Source: Molossus alvarezi
Lineage: Eukaryota; Chordata; Mammalia; Chiroptera; Molossidae
Length of the DNA: 64,000 bases
Assembly: GCA_037176705.1 (NCBI GenBank)
Contig: CM073898.1
Span: 23,110,488 to 23,174,487 of the forward strand
Reading direction: 5' to 3'
Shown here: positions 1 to 10,817 of the stretch, piece by piece
How the letters are laid out: the number at the start of each line of letters is the position of its first letter
Position numbering within the stretch: the stretch's first letter is position 1
Made by a program: the position numbers and the translations under genes
Notes under the pieces: generated by a model
What the model saw: the letters and a program-made list of their open reading frames with translations, nothing else
Database searches by the model: none
What the model was told of the DNA's origin: nothing

Positions 1-1136
1 CACACAGCAACATCAAAAACCAACAACTGAGACAAAAATGTGGATGAATCTAAGAACAACACATTGAGTGATAGAAACCAGACACATAAAAGTACAAACT
101 ATATAATTCCATTTCCATGAAATTCTAAAAAAGAGAAATCTTATATATAATGACAAAGCATATCAGTGGCTACCTGAGACCAAGTTGGGGTGATAGAAAT
201 GTTCTGTATATTGATTTTAGTGGTGGTTATCCAGTTACATGCATTTATCAAATCACATAAAACTTTACTTTGTGAACCACCTCCTTTCTCCTCCCTTTGG
301 CTACCAAAATAAAAGACTCTCTTGTCTGGGGAGCCTTGTAGAGTTCTGATCTGATCTACATGTTTATCACACTTAATAATATAAAGCAAATTATGCCATC
401 ATAGATGCAGACATGCACAGATTCTATGTAAATATTTGTTAATAGGCTATGTTGCCTTGGAAACTTAGATGTATTTTCTCGGTGCTGGCTGCACCGTTCT
501 GTACATGTCTCAGTTCAGGTTGTACATTAGATTGTCTGTTTGATCTATCAGTGCATAAAAATGTCCCTTCAAAATTTGTTTTGGAAATATTTCTAGGTAA
601 TTTCTTCAATGTTTATCTCATGTTTGAGGCTACACTGATGGGTGTATTTAGAATTCAGAACTGTTGTATCTTTATGGTGAATTGTTCTGTGATAATCCTC
701 ATTATCCCCAGCAATAAAGCAATACATCAGTCTTCAAAGTCTATCCATTTTGATAATATTGCTACATTAATTTTCTTCTGATTAGAATTTTTAATAATAT
801 TTTTTCTTACTTTTCAACCTTTGTATATACTTTATATCATAGGGATATCTCTTAAAATTAGCTGACAGCCTAATTTAATTTTTGCTTTTGTAACTCTCTC
901 TCTCTTTCTCTCCCCTACAACCTAGTTAGAGCACATCATCAAAAAAGTTTATTATATTTGCCATTACAATGGTTACTGATATGTTTTAACACATTTTAAT
1001 TTTTATTTTTTCATGCCTTATTTTTCTTAGTACAGAGACCTTAATATCCAGTTTATAAGAATTCTCTCTAGTTGTATTTGTTATAGTACTGTGTTTTTAT
1101 TGTTGTTGTTTTTTGAAAAGCCAGGTGTGAACACAG
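1..1136. other. Unassigned AT-rich stretch
   Basis: I see no gene, RNA or clear repeat here. There is a short CT-rich run near 895-914. The open frames on both strands are short and have no recognisable family signature. Confidence 0.5.
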
Positions 1137-1236
1137 TTTTTTTTTTGTTTATTTTAATTTTTTATTAACTTATTTTTGTTATAGATATTTATCCTCCCCC
1201 CCTTGACATCCTCCTCCCGATCCCCCATCCTCTCTT
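1137..1236 (-). repeat. L1 3'-end fragment, antisense
   Basis: A T-rich start (the antisense A tail) is followed by a C-rich block containing TTGACATCCTCCTCCC. This is the reverse complement of the 3' UTR end seen in the other lineage-specific L1 copies of the window (for example 33.23-33.31 kb and 45.1 kb). Only about 100 bp of L1 is present, so this is a severely 5'-truncated insertion. Clear target-site duplications were not found. Confidence 0.7.
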
Positions 1237-1744
1237 CTGTGATATTTTTATTTGAAGTTCTTGAGAACTCTTTCCTAAATATGAATTTCAAAAGAAGAGA
1301 GAAGAGGCATCAGTTGATGTTTTATTCTTAATTAAAATAATCAATCCTTCCCCCAATAAGATGATGATATATTTGTGAGAATTCTGGAATTGGAAAGAGT
1401 CTTACAGAATTTGCATATGAAAATTAAAGCCAGGATGGTTCAGATATGTTGTTCAAGGTCACAAAATGAGTTAGTAATTATATGACTAAAATGAAGTCTT
1501 CTAACTCTGCCTCGTGTTCTTTTCTTGCTGTCCTTTCAGATTTATGTTGTGCAGACTGTTGACCATAGTTTCTGCAATATAATAGTAGCACATGTATTCC
1601 AGAAGGAGCTTGTAAGTTGAATCAATTCTGAGATATGCATATTAAGTTAAGAAGCATGCAAAGCAAATGCTAAAATGCAAATGGATTAAGAGCTCCAAGG
1701 TTATATAAATTTAAATTTTTTTTTCACATTTAAAATTTGTATTT
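1237..1744. other. Unassigned stretch
   Basis: Nothing recognisable; AT-rich sequence between two L1 fragments. Confidence 0.4.
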
Positions 1745-2365
1745 ATTTTTAATTTTTAGTTTTATATTTCAATTATAGTTGACATTCAATATTATTTTAC
1801 ATTAGTTTCAGGTGTACAGCATAGTGGTTAGACATTTATATAATTTGTGAAATGATCACCCCAATTAGTCCAGTACCCATCTGGCACCATATATAGTTAT
1901 TATAATATATTATTGACTAGATTCCCTATGCTGTACTTTACATCCTCACTACTATTTTATAAGTACCAATTTATACTTCTTAACCCCTTTACATTTTTCA
2001 CCCAGCTCCCTAAACCACCTCCCATCTGTATCTATGAGTCTGTTTCTGTTTTGTTTATTCATTTATTTTGTTCTTCAGATTCACATATAAGTGAAATCAT
2101 ATGGTATTTGTCTTTCTCTGTCTGACTTATTTCACTTAGCATAATACCCTCTAGGTTCAAGATATGGAAGCAGCCCAAGTGTCCATTATAGTTGAGTGGA
2201 TAAATACGTGGTGGGGTGTGCGTGTGCGTGTGTGTGTGTGTATGTGTGTGTATCTTTATGGTGAATATATACAGATAAATACACACACACAATGGAATAT
2301 TACTTGGCCATAAAAAATGAAATCTTACCATTTGCAACAACATGGATGGACCAAGAGGGCATTAA
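1745..2365 (-). repeat. Old L1 3' end with 5' inversion (twin priming)
   Basis: From 1745 to about 2158 the sequence is the reverse complement of an older L1 3' UTR and of the end of ORF2 (complement of the 'ATTATGCTAAGTGAAATAAG' motif at about 2126-2150). From about 2160 to 2365 the orientation switches to sense: 'AAGTGTCCAT', 'AATGGAATATTACTTGGCC' and 'CAACATGGATGGACC' are L1 ORF2 C-terminal codons lying immediately upstream of the antisense segment in an intact L1. The two arms overlap by a few bases around 'GGACC..GAGGG'. That order, with the 3' part antisense and the adjacent 5' part flipped, is the expected product of twin priming of a minus-strand L1. Confidence 0.75.
2215..2252. repeat. 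(TG)n microsatellite
   Basis: An imperfect TG/CG run inside the inverted arm of the L1. L1 ORF2 often carries a CA/TG-rich spot here, so it probably expanded from the L1 sequence. Confidence 0.85.
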
Positions 2366-3285
2366 ATCTATTTTTTAAAGTGATAGTCTGTTTTAACTTT
2401 CATTAATGATTGAAAACAACAGACTTAACCATAATAGGAACTATCAAATATTTTCTAACTTGTAGCTTCCCCTTTGGAAAAAAAAAAAAAAAAGTTTTTT
2501 TTCAATATCTAATCTATTATTTCTCAATTATATATTCCTGCAGCATTATTTCTCTACAACTTTACCTTCCCTTGAGTATTTTAATTTTTTAATCATTTAC
2601 TTTCACTTAAAGGTATTAACCTACTATTCTAAGTCATATTTCATTTCTTGTTATTTTTCCAAATACTTAAATTTTAAAATATTATTTCCAATCAACCCCA
2701 TATGGCACACAAAATGAAGAGCCAGTATAGAGAATAGTTTACTCCGTATTTCAGAATGCACAACTACTGGGGCAAAGTAGACGATGGAAAACGATCAAGT
2801 CTTGTGAAAGCAACAGTGGGAAAGTGGCAAACATTCACAAAGAGCTCACACTTTCTGTACATGGGGGAGAAAAGGGAAAGTCTGAAATCCAATTTCAAGT
2901 TGGTTTCAATTTCTAGTTTAGTTTTCTCTTCTTAAAATACACATTGCCAAACCCCCAGTTCAACAGATCTTTCAACACTAGCCTTTGAAATTTCTGTCTA
3001 GTACTGCATTCTGTGCATGGTTTTAGCAGATAGACCAATTAGGCTTTTTTTCTGACAGCAGCCAGTGTCGTGGGCCTGTGCTGAATTTCTGTCACTTCTT
3101 GTGTACATGAAAATCAACTGTGTCCTTGGGAATTTCAAAAGGAAATAAAGCTCGAGCTTGACGGAGAGCACCAGAGGGAGGCAGAGCACGGAGTGTATCC
3201 CTGGAGTTCTGCCGGGGTATTTGGTTTCTAATGAGAGTGAGGGTTCTTTATGGTATGTAGGTCCAAAGAATCAGAATAAAAACAA
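2366..3285. other. Unassigned stretch
   Basis: No recognisable gene or repeat, apart from an A run at about 2479-2493. Confidence 0.4.
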
Positions 3286-3434
3286 GCCCTGGCCAGTTTT
3301 GCTCAGTGGTTAGAGCATCAGCCTGTGGACCAAAGCGTTGTGGGTTCGATTCCAGTCAAGGGCATATACCTCGGTTGCAGCCTAGGTCAGGGCCATGCAG
3401 GAGGCAACCAATCAACGTCTCTCTCTCACATTGA

Positions 3435-3482
<48 letters not shown>

Positions 3483-3584
3483 CCTCTCCCTCACTCTCCC
3501 CCCCCTCCCCCCCTTCCCTCTCTCCCTCCCACTCTATCTGAAAATCAATGGAAAAATACCCACGGGTGAGGATTAAAAAAATAT
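3286..3584 (+). repeat. Ves SINE (long-tail type)
   Basis: A tRNA-like head starts GCCCTGGCCAG and contains the A-box-like GCTCAGTGGTTAGAGCATC and the B-box GGGTTCGATTCC. Then come the conserved 'GCAACCAATCAA', a strongly expanded (TC)n middle, and the tail ATCTGAAAATCAATGG..GGGTGAGGATTAAAA. The element is a pol III SINE mobilised by L1 enzymes. Target-site duplications are not obvious. Confidence 0.9.
3439..3480 (+). repeat. (TC)n microsatellite in Ves
   Basis: A nearly pure CT dinucleotide run within the SINE middle region, followed by C-rich interrupted repeats to about 3530. Confidence 0.9.
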
Positions 3585-4801
3585 ATATCTGCTTCAGTCT
3601 GCTCAGTGCCTGGCATCCTGTGGCTCTGTGTTTCCAGGTCAGCCTTGTGCTTAGTCGGTGCTCCTCTTCCTTTGGCTCATCTCACCAAGCTTTTCATGCT
3701 CTCTAATGACCTCTACTTGCTGGCTCAGGCTTGCCTTGGATACTGTGCCAACCTAGGACAGAAAGTCCATATTTCAATAATGTCTCTCCACCTTACTTCC
3801 CTGAAGAGGAATGTGGAATGTCACACTTCACACTGTGGTAGTTACTGGCCCAACTATAATTGCTCAGCTTAGGTATGTGACCTGCTTTTTCCTCCCTCTT
3901 TGGAAGACTTTAAGATCTTCCCTTTGTCCCTACTTTTCTAAAATTTCATAGCTCTATCCTTTGTATGGCTATGTTTCCATTCATTGTACTAGACACTCAC
4001 TGGGCCCTTTCATTCTGAAGAAAGCATGTCAATTGATACCTTTTTATACCACTTTTCCGTTAATTTATACATCCTATAATTTCTCTGTTCTTTCTAACAG
4101 TTCATTGTTATTTTTGTACTCTTTTAATTATATATGACATCCTGTTCTTTTTAATGGGTTCAACATTTTCTCGTGTTAAAGTGACCATAAAATGAAACAT
4201 AATGTGTTTAACATTAATTTTCTAGAGATCAAATAATTTTATTAGAATATGCCTCACAGTGCCCTTAATTGTTTTTGTTATAAATAAAATTGTTTAAGTT
4301 AAAAAGTAAAAGTTTCACTTTATGAATGTTGAGTCTATGGCAGCATATAATTAAGTAAAATTTATTGAAGTTGTTCAAAGGACTATGGAAAATCTTGTTT
4401 CTGGCCTCTGAGTTCATAGCTTTTGAAGTGCTGGTGAAAACTCAGAGCAAACCTCATATATTATATGTTTTGTATCTGCCAAAAATTCATCCTAAAAGAG
4501 TCACTCCCATTTTTTCCAGTCCATGAAGTTCTGATGAAAAATTGACATGCTTTAATCCTAATCAATGTTTTGAATGAAAATACAAAAACAACACTTAACT
4601 ACCCATAGGGACAGGTATTTAAAATAATAAGAGGGGGGGAAAGAGTGATTTTACTCAATTAGAAATAAGCCAAAGGCCAAGTAAATTTTCAGTAAAATAA
4701 AACCTTGGGAATAAAACCAAATTAAAAAGTTCTTAATGGCACAAGGGTTCTTACACATAGACAGGAAAACAATACTTCAGCCAGCATTGTATAAAAAAAA
4801 G
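3585..4801. other. Unassigned stretch
   Basis: AT-rich single-copy-looking sequence. A G run occurs at about 4633-4639. I see no exon-like or RNA-like signature. Confidence 0.4.
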
Positions 4802-5010
4802 TCTGGCCAGTGTGGCTCAGTGGTTGAGCGTCAACCCATGCACCAAGAGGCTGTTTGTTCAATTCCCAATCAGGGCACATGCCCAGGCTGTGGGCCAAAT
4901 CCCCAGTGTAGGGTATGCAGGAGGCAGCCAATCTATATTCTCCCTTATCAATGTTTCTCTCTCTCTTCCCTCTCCCTTTCTCCCTCTCTAAAATCAATAA
5001 AAAAAAAATT
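4802..5010 (+). repeat. Ves SINE (short-tail type)
   Basis: The head reads TCTGGCCAGTGTGGCTCAGTGG.., followed by the 'CATGCACCAAGAGG' anticodon-side variant, 'GGGCACATGCCCAGG', 'GCAGGAGGCAGCCAATC', a CT-rich middle and an AAAATCAATAAAA tail. This subfamily lacks the 'GAGGATTAAAA' tail of the other Ves copies. Confidence 0.88.
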
Positions 5011-5089
5011 TTCTCTGTTAAAGTTATAACACACTACAACTGCATGACAGGGAAATCACTTCTACATTAATGTCAAAGCTGAGAGGAAT

Positions 5090-5240
5090 AATACAGAACA
5101 ATCCAATTCTTATTTTTATAGAGAAGCAACTGAGACCAAAAAGATAAGGAACTTATTCAAGTCCTCACAAATAGTTAATGGCCTATGCAACATACATGTT
5201 GTTTCTCCAAGATCAAACTCTTCAGTCTCTTTACTCCTAC
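5090..5240 (-). repeat. MIR-like SINE relic, antisense
   Basis: The segment resembles antisense MIR: 'ATTTTTATAGAGAAGCAACTGAGAC', then 'GGAACTTATTCAAGTCCTCAC' and 'AATAGTTAATGGC' follow the order of MIR's 'ttacagatgaggaaactgag .. aacttgcccaaggtcac .. tagtaagtgg'. Heavily diverged; ends approximate. Confidence 0.5.
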
Positions 5241-5419
5241 AAACTTCAATGTTCTTTTCACTATAGTAAGGGTCCTACAATGGAACAACAGCTGAACTCT
5301 CTAAATGAGGAATAACTGGAAAATCCTAATTATGGCCCATATAATATAATATTCAATACAATATAATTTCAAAAAAAGAAAATATTCCAGATCTATATGT
5401 TTTAAATAAAACATCATTT

Positions 5420-5434
5420 AAAATAGAGCACAAG
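5420..5434 (+). repeat. Target-site duplication (left) of Ves 5435-5642
   Basis: AAAATAGAGCACAAG matches 5643-5657 with two mismatches. Confidence 0.75.
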
Positions 5435-5642
5435 TCCTGGCTGGTGTGCTCAGTGGTTAGAGCATCAGCCAATGTACCGAAGGGTCCCGGGTTTGATCCC
5501 AGGTTAAGGGTTGCAGGCTCAAGTCCCAGTACAAGGCATGCTGGAGGCAGACAACTGATGTATCTCTCTCACATTGGTGTTTCTATCTCTCCCTTTCTCT
5601 CTCTCTAAAATAATCAATAAAAACATACTTTAAAAATTAAAT
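5435..5642 (+). repeat. Ves SINE
   Basis: The head is TCCTGGCTGGTGTGCTCAGTGGTTAG, with a B box at GGGTTTGATCCC, then 'CATGCTGGAGGCAGACAAC', a CT-rich middle and an AATCAATAAAAA tail. It is bounded by near-identical 15-bp direct repeats (5420-5434 and 5643-5657). The next Ves starts right after the right-hand duplication. Confidence 0.85.
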
Positions 5643-5657
5643 AAAATAGAACATAAG

Positions 5658-5900
5658 CCCTAGCTAGTGGTGCACAGCGGTTAGGGCCTTGGCCAGTGCA
5701 TCAAAAGGTCTCGGGTTCGATCGCAGGTCAAGGGAACCTGCCTGGGTTGCAGGTTCGATCCTTGGTCCTGGTCAGGTGCATGCAGAAGGCAACCAATCAA
5801 TGTGTCTCTCTCACATCAATCTTTCTCTCTGTCTCTCTCTCTTGCTCCCTCTTCCACTCTTCCCCTCTCTCAAAAAATTAATAATAATAAAAAAAAATCT
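5658..5900 (+). repeat. Ves SINE adjacent to the previous one
   Basis: The head CCCTAGCTAGTGGTGCACAGCGG and B box GGGTTCGATCGC are followed by 'AAGGCAACCAATCAATG', a CT-rich middle and an AT-rich tail with AATAATAATAAAA. It sits exactly at the downstream target duplication of the preceding Ves, so it inserted there independently. Its own duplication is unclear. Confidence 0.85.
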
Positions 5901-6364
5901 TCATGTGAAGATTAACAAATAATAATAAACATAAAATGGTACAGAAATGGACAAAAAAAGTAAGAATAACTAAAAAAGAGAAAGTAGAGAACATTCGTAA
6001 GGCTAATTTAAAAAGAATTGGGTTGTAAAATCTACAGAAGAGATTAGTCAAAGATAAATCTAGGCTATTGTTTCCCCATCTTCACTGAGCTAAAATCGAA
6101 GGTGAGTGCAGAAGCAACCAAGAAGCAGTTTTTGAGTATAGAGTAACGTATGCATGTCTGGCCCAGCCCCCAGTTAGTGAAATAAGAGGACAATGTTAGA
6201 TGGATTCCTGCACTTACAGTTCTCATCCAGTCACTTAAATTAGTTGGTCAGAGGTCTAGGAGCTAGACCAAGTGACCACTATGATATGATAATATCACAA
6301 AGTAAGCTGTCTCACCTAATCCAGGAAATAACATGTCTAATTCTTCCAAGTCAAAGGCACACTG
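5901..6364. other. Unassigned stretch
   Basis: Nothing recognisable apart from A-rich DNA downstream of the Ves tail. Confidence 0.4.
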
Positions 6365-6530
6365 TAATAATTAAGCGTACAGACAGGGGTCAGAATGCCT
6401 GGGTTCAAATTTCAGGCTTTATCACTAGTTATGTAAATATGGGCAAATTACCTTAAACTACCTTGAGGCTTCCCATATGTAAATAGAGAGGATTTTGGTA
6501 CCCATGTAAGAGGATTTTTAAATAATTCTG
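6365..6530 (+). repeat. MIR SINE relic
   Basis: 'CAGAATGCCTGGGTTCAAATTTCAGGC', 'CACTAGTTATGTAAATATGGGCAAATTACC' and 'ACCTTGAGGC' reproduce the order of the MIR core (tgcctgggttcgaatcc .. acttactagctgtgtgaccttgggcaa .. ctctgtgcc). Diverged; ends approximate. Confidence 0.65.
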
Positions 6531-6596
6531 CGACAATGCTTATGAAAAAATAAGCTATTATTGTTATCCAAATATCTAAACTCACACATTATTTTT

Positions 6597-6796
6597 TTTT
6601 CTTTATAGATATCAGAGAGAGAGAGAAAGGGAGAGGGAGAAAGACATAGAAACATCAATGAGAGAGAACATTGATTGGCGCCTCCTGCATGCCCTCCACT
6701 GGGGATGAGGCCCACAACCTGGGCATGTACCCTGACAGGGAATCGAACCCTTGGTGCATGGGTCCATGCTTAACCACTCAGCCACACCGGCCATGC
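6597..6796 (-). repeat. Ves SINE (short-tail type), antisense
   Basis: It reads backwards from a T-rich tail, through AG-rich repeats, 'TTGATTGGCGCCTCCTGCATGC' and the B-box complement GAATCGAACCC, to the head complement 'ACCACTCAGCCACACCGGCC'. Perfect 14-bp target duplications CACACATTATTTTT flank it at 6583-6596 and 6797-6810, giving precise ends. Confidence 0.92.
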
Positions 6797-6810
6797 CACA
6801 CATTATTTTT

Positions 6811-8688
6811 AAGATAATCATTAAAAATATTAAGATAAAAATGCTTATTTTAAAATTATCTATTAAGGATATCACCAGCTTGATTTGAAAGGGAGTAAAT
6901 GTAGCTAAAGATATTTAACAGCTTTATTACATCAGAATGACACACCAAATAGGCAGTGGTGAATACTGTGACTACATCCTAATTAACAGTCTATTGAATT
7001 AGTGAGTTTTTGAATTTCACAGTTGGCATTTCTTTGCTCGGAGTAATGTTGGACTTCATTTGCATGAGCACTGGAGAAGTAGTTTTCCAGTTACTTCATT
7101 AGAAACCTGAGGCAAGACCATACCACTCATAAAGTTCTTCTACAAATACTTATACCGTGTACCGTCAAAGTATAACTTGTTTCCACATAGCTGAGTCTAT
7201 TGGCTGCCAAATGAATTCTCAATGGAAACAAGGAAAAAGCACAAAGAATCTAGAACGTAAATATAAATAAGAGAACATCCAACAGTAGGACTTGGTAGCT
7301 AAACTCAATAGTAGTGAAATACCAAAGCCTTCAATTTATTTATGGTGATAATCTCAGCCAAGACTTAATGGTGAAATGATTATTTAGCAAGAGAAGGAGA
7401 CATTGCTATCTTAACAAATAAGATATTTCAATACAGTCAGTTCTGTGATAATGAGATATATGCCTTCTTAAAATAATTATATTCTACAAAGTTGTCCATT
7501 AAAAACCATAGGGGTTATGGAAAAAGAAAATGATGGTAGGGCACAATAAAAAAAAAAAGAGGTAGAGCCCTAATAAATATGACCAGAAAAGTTTTACAAA
7601 TATTACATTATTAAAAATTACATAAATAATGCAACACTGGGTATTGGACCTTGAAAAAGACCAGAGGTTGGCTTGTGTCCTGAAAGAAGGATGAACGTGA
7701 GTGTGTGCATACCATGTACACACATTTTGTATATTCCTACCTGAATCAGTTCGGCTGGGCCGTGTTTTGCATTTCTCCAGTGTTTCTCGCACATAAAATC
7801 ATGCATAAGCAAATGCGAAATTCACATTATGCTCAAATTGTTCCCTAGATACCAATCTCATGGTAACAAATGGGTTTTTAAAACAAAGGATATGTATATG
7901 ACAACTTAATCATTGATATAAAGACTTTTGAGACTGGGAATAATATTGCCAGAAAAATGAAATAATTAACGCTGAACTTTCTAGGACTGAGGAGATTGTT
8001 GAATAAATTGACTAATTTAAATTAGAAAGATTAGCCTTTTAAAAATATCTTCCTTTCTTGGGTTCTTGTTGCTATTTCCCTGCCTTTTGAAGGTGAATTC
8101 AATAATTTCCTGATATATCTCTAATTTACCTCTCTACTATTCTTTTTCTTAACATGATTATTTCTCCTCCTTGTTCATAACCTTGAATTATTGTATTTTG
8201 CAAAAGTGTCTTTAAGCTAACGGCCTTTATTTTCATTCTTACAAACAGAATATTAACTTTATTTAATGTGAGGATAAAAAAATTTAAATACCAATTTTCA
8301 GGTAAATAGGGGAGCTTAGGGAGTTGGTTTAAAAAGGGAGAAATGGGTCGTGAATTGTTTCTACAGCTGCGTTTCTGTTCTGATACTCAATTTAGAAGAC
8401 AATTGTTTTAAATTGTTTTCCTCAAAAAAATTGGGTTGCAACCCAACTGCATTATCCTCAATGTGCTTCATTACATGAAGGAGATCTTCAAATAAAATGG
8501 ATATCAAAATTCCTATGTTCAAGATTTAGAATTGTGTGGCTTTGAGATGTTTCAGTAAATGTTTCCACAAGGCTTTATGTTTTACTTTCCCTCTGGGTAC
8601 ACAGTTTAACTTTAGGTTAGGGGACGAGGCCTAAAAACTAGTTCCTATCAGGCTCTAAATATCAACTTTCAATTTGGCCAATTTATGA
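6811..8688. other. Unassigned stretch
   Basis: About 1.9 kb of AT-rich DNA. No repeat, RNA gene or convincing reading frame was recognised. Short ORFs near 7499-7812 have low-complexity composition. Confidence 0.4.
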
Positions 8689-8699
8689 CCATAGAGATA

Positions 8700-8793
8700 C
8701 TTTGTTTTTAGTATGTGCCCTTAGCGGGAACCGAACCCGGGACTCTCTGGTCCGCAGGCTGACACTCCAACCGCTGAGCCAAACTGGCCAGGG
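8700..8793 (-). repeat. Truncated Ves SINE, tRNA head only
   Basis: Only the tRNA-related head is present, antisense: 'GTGCCCTTAGCGGGAACCGAACCCGGGACTC' through 'CCGCTGAGCCAAACTGGCCAGGG'. The CT-rich middle and the A-rich tail are missing; only a short CTTTGTTTTT remains on the tail side. The piece is nevertheless bounded by perfect 11-bp direct repeats CCATAGAGATA (8689-8699 and 8794-8804), so it inserted in this short form rather than being cut down later. Confidence 0.88.
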
Positions 8794-8804
8794 CCATAGA
8801 GATA

Positions 8805-9699
8805 ATTTTAAAAAATCCTTTCAGCCAGGACAATCAGTAAACATCCCTGGCAGTATTGAAGAACCACTTGAATGCAAGAGATGTCCCCAAATAGGGTACA
8901 AAGGATACTAGGACACCCTCCCAAGCAACAGAAACAATCCTAAAGATAAGCAAACAGAGGAAAGACTTAGATAATTCCCATGAGAACTGGCAGCAGCAGT
9001 AGGACCTTAGCCACAAATGGATTGCAACCCACATTTCTCCCCATACATATTTTGGGGACCCCCCCCCACCTGATGGTTGCCAAGCCAAGTTCTCAGGACA
9101 CAATATGAGACAAACAAGAAGGCAATAGCTGTCCCTGTGAGAGAAAGAATCAACAACTGTTGGGTACCCAAAAGCAAACTCACAAGTCACAATTGATCTA
9201 ATCTTACAATTTGCCTGACAATATGAATTCAGGAAGAAGGGACCACATGAAATTTTACTTTCCTCTCTCAACCAGCTGCCACAGATAGAAATCTGAAAGA
9301 GCTGACTTTACTAAGAACCTCACCCTTTGCTGGCTTCTGTCAGATTTTCTAGGACCTCATCTTCAGACTCCAAAGTGAATAAGATGTCCCAGTGGATTTC
9401 ATTATTTTCACCAGAAATTGTAGAGGAGGAAAAATAACTTTTTCTCTACCCTTTACAGTGAGTACTTGGCTGAGACCACTTTTTCTCCTGGGTACCTCAT
9501 AAATGAATATGCTTATCTAGGTTAAAAGTTTTACACTTTGTGGCCACTGCAATTTAAGATCTTCTTTGGCAAACTTAACCCGCTTGTTTAGCCTTACAAC
9601 AAAATTTTATTCACCTGAGACCTCAGACTGGACCCAATCCAGTTTAAGTCAGACCCAGTCTGACCTCCAACCCAGTTTGTTTTTTAAAGTCCATCCCAG
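8805..9699. other. Unassigned stretch
   Basis: It holds the longest open frame outside recognised repeats (minus strand 8834-9271, 145 codons), which has no recognisable domain and a Trp/Cys/Ser-rich composition typical of a chance frame. A C run occurs at about 9059-9068. The right part (9300-9690) might be an old transposon, but I cannot name it. Confidence 0.4.
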
Positions 9700-9915
9700 T
9701 TGTACAATATTGTGTGCTTGAAATTTGCTGAAAGCAAAGGTTAAGCATTCTCACCACACAAACCAAACATTAACTATGAGGTGTAGCATGTGTTAATTAT
9801 CTTGACCTTGTTAATCATTCTACGATGTGTATGTATTTCAAATCATCACAATGAACACTTTAAACATACATAAATTATATCTGTCAATTATCCCTTAATG
9901 TTTAAAAAAGAATCA
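9700..9915 (+). repeat. Ancient L1 (L1M-type) 3' end
   Basis: 'AAAGGTTAAGCATTCTCACCAC', 'GTTAATCATTCTACGATGTGTA', 'ATTTCAAATCATCACA' and 'TAAATTATATCTGTCAATTATCC' follow the order of the well-known old L1 3' UTR. Only the 3' end is evident. Confidence 0.65.
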
Positions 9916-10799
9916 CTTGGATCAATCTTTCAATTCATTACTTTAATTTCAGTTGTATCCTTTCTGCTATCTAACCCCTCTGTCTACTTTTTAATGTAGT
10001 TGTCATGTATTTTAATTCCCAAGACTTCAAATTTGCTTTTTCATTGAAGTGTGTTATCTTATTCTCTCCCAGAGGACACTATTTTACGTTTTTCTTTTTT
10101 TCCTATGCTAAATAGTTTATTTTGTGATAATTTCTTAATTTTGCTGAATTTCCTATCCTTCTCTTCATTTTCTTTGCATGCCTGGTAACTCTTGTTGAAT
10201 GTTCTTATTTTTAGATTAGCATCTAGGAAACACTGAAAAACCCAGGAGGAGAACAATGATCTGATTCAGGAATTCTCTGTCCAGAATCTGTGTGATGGAG
10301 CACAAGGCAGAACTTGTGGTTGGATGAACATTTTATAAATGTGTGAGAATATTTTGTCTGCTGGGAAGGAGGGCTCCCTTTCTTCATAGTAAGCATAAGT
10401 TCTTTGGAACCTTTCTCCATATCAACTCCATAACTCTTGTAATCTCGTGTGTGAATGTCTACATTTGAATACCTTATTCATGCCCCACAATGCACCCTGA
10501 AACCAAAATTAGGAAAAGGTGGAAATATGAATGAATGGACACCTGTCATTTGTTTTGTCTCGCCCAGCATCTGAACCCCTTTCTACATTAGAAGTTTTCA
10601 CCTTATGAATCTTGCCGAGGCACCAATGCCTCTTTCTAAGAATCTGAAACTCTAGTGATCCATTTTTCTACTTTTCTCACCTAGATTCTGCCAATAAAAA
10701 TGCATCAGGCAAAAGGCAACATGCAACAGAACAGTCTGGGAGGCACAGTAGCCTTATTTGATATACAGTAAGCTGCCTACACATCCAAAGATCCCTCAC
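9916..10799. other. Unassigned stretch
   Basis: Nothing recognised with confidence. The last part (about 10700-10800) may be residual L1 5' UTR of the adjoining copy A. Confidence 0.4.
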
Positions 10800-10817
10800 T
10801 GGGTATAGAGCTACCAG

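Noticed and set aside
2059..2343. 94-codon minus frame with a His/Thr repeat
   Set aside because: The repeat is the translation of the TG/CA microsatellite inside an inverted L1.
8834..9271. 145-codon minus-strand open frame
   Set aside because: No recognisable domain, no promoter or splice context, and Cys/Trp/Ser-rich composition; consistent with a chance frame.
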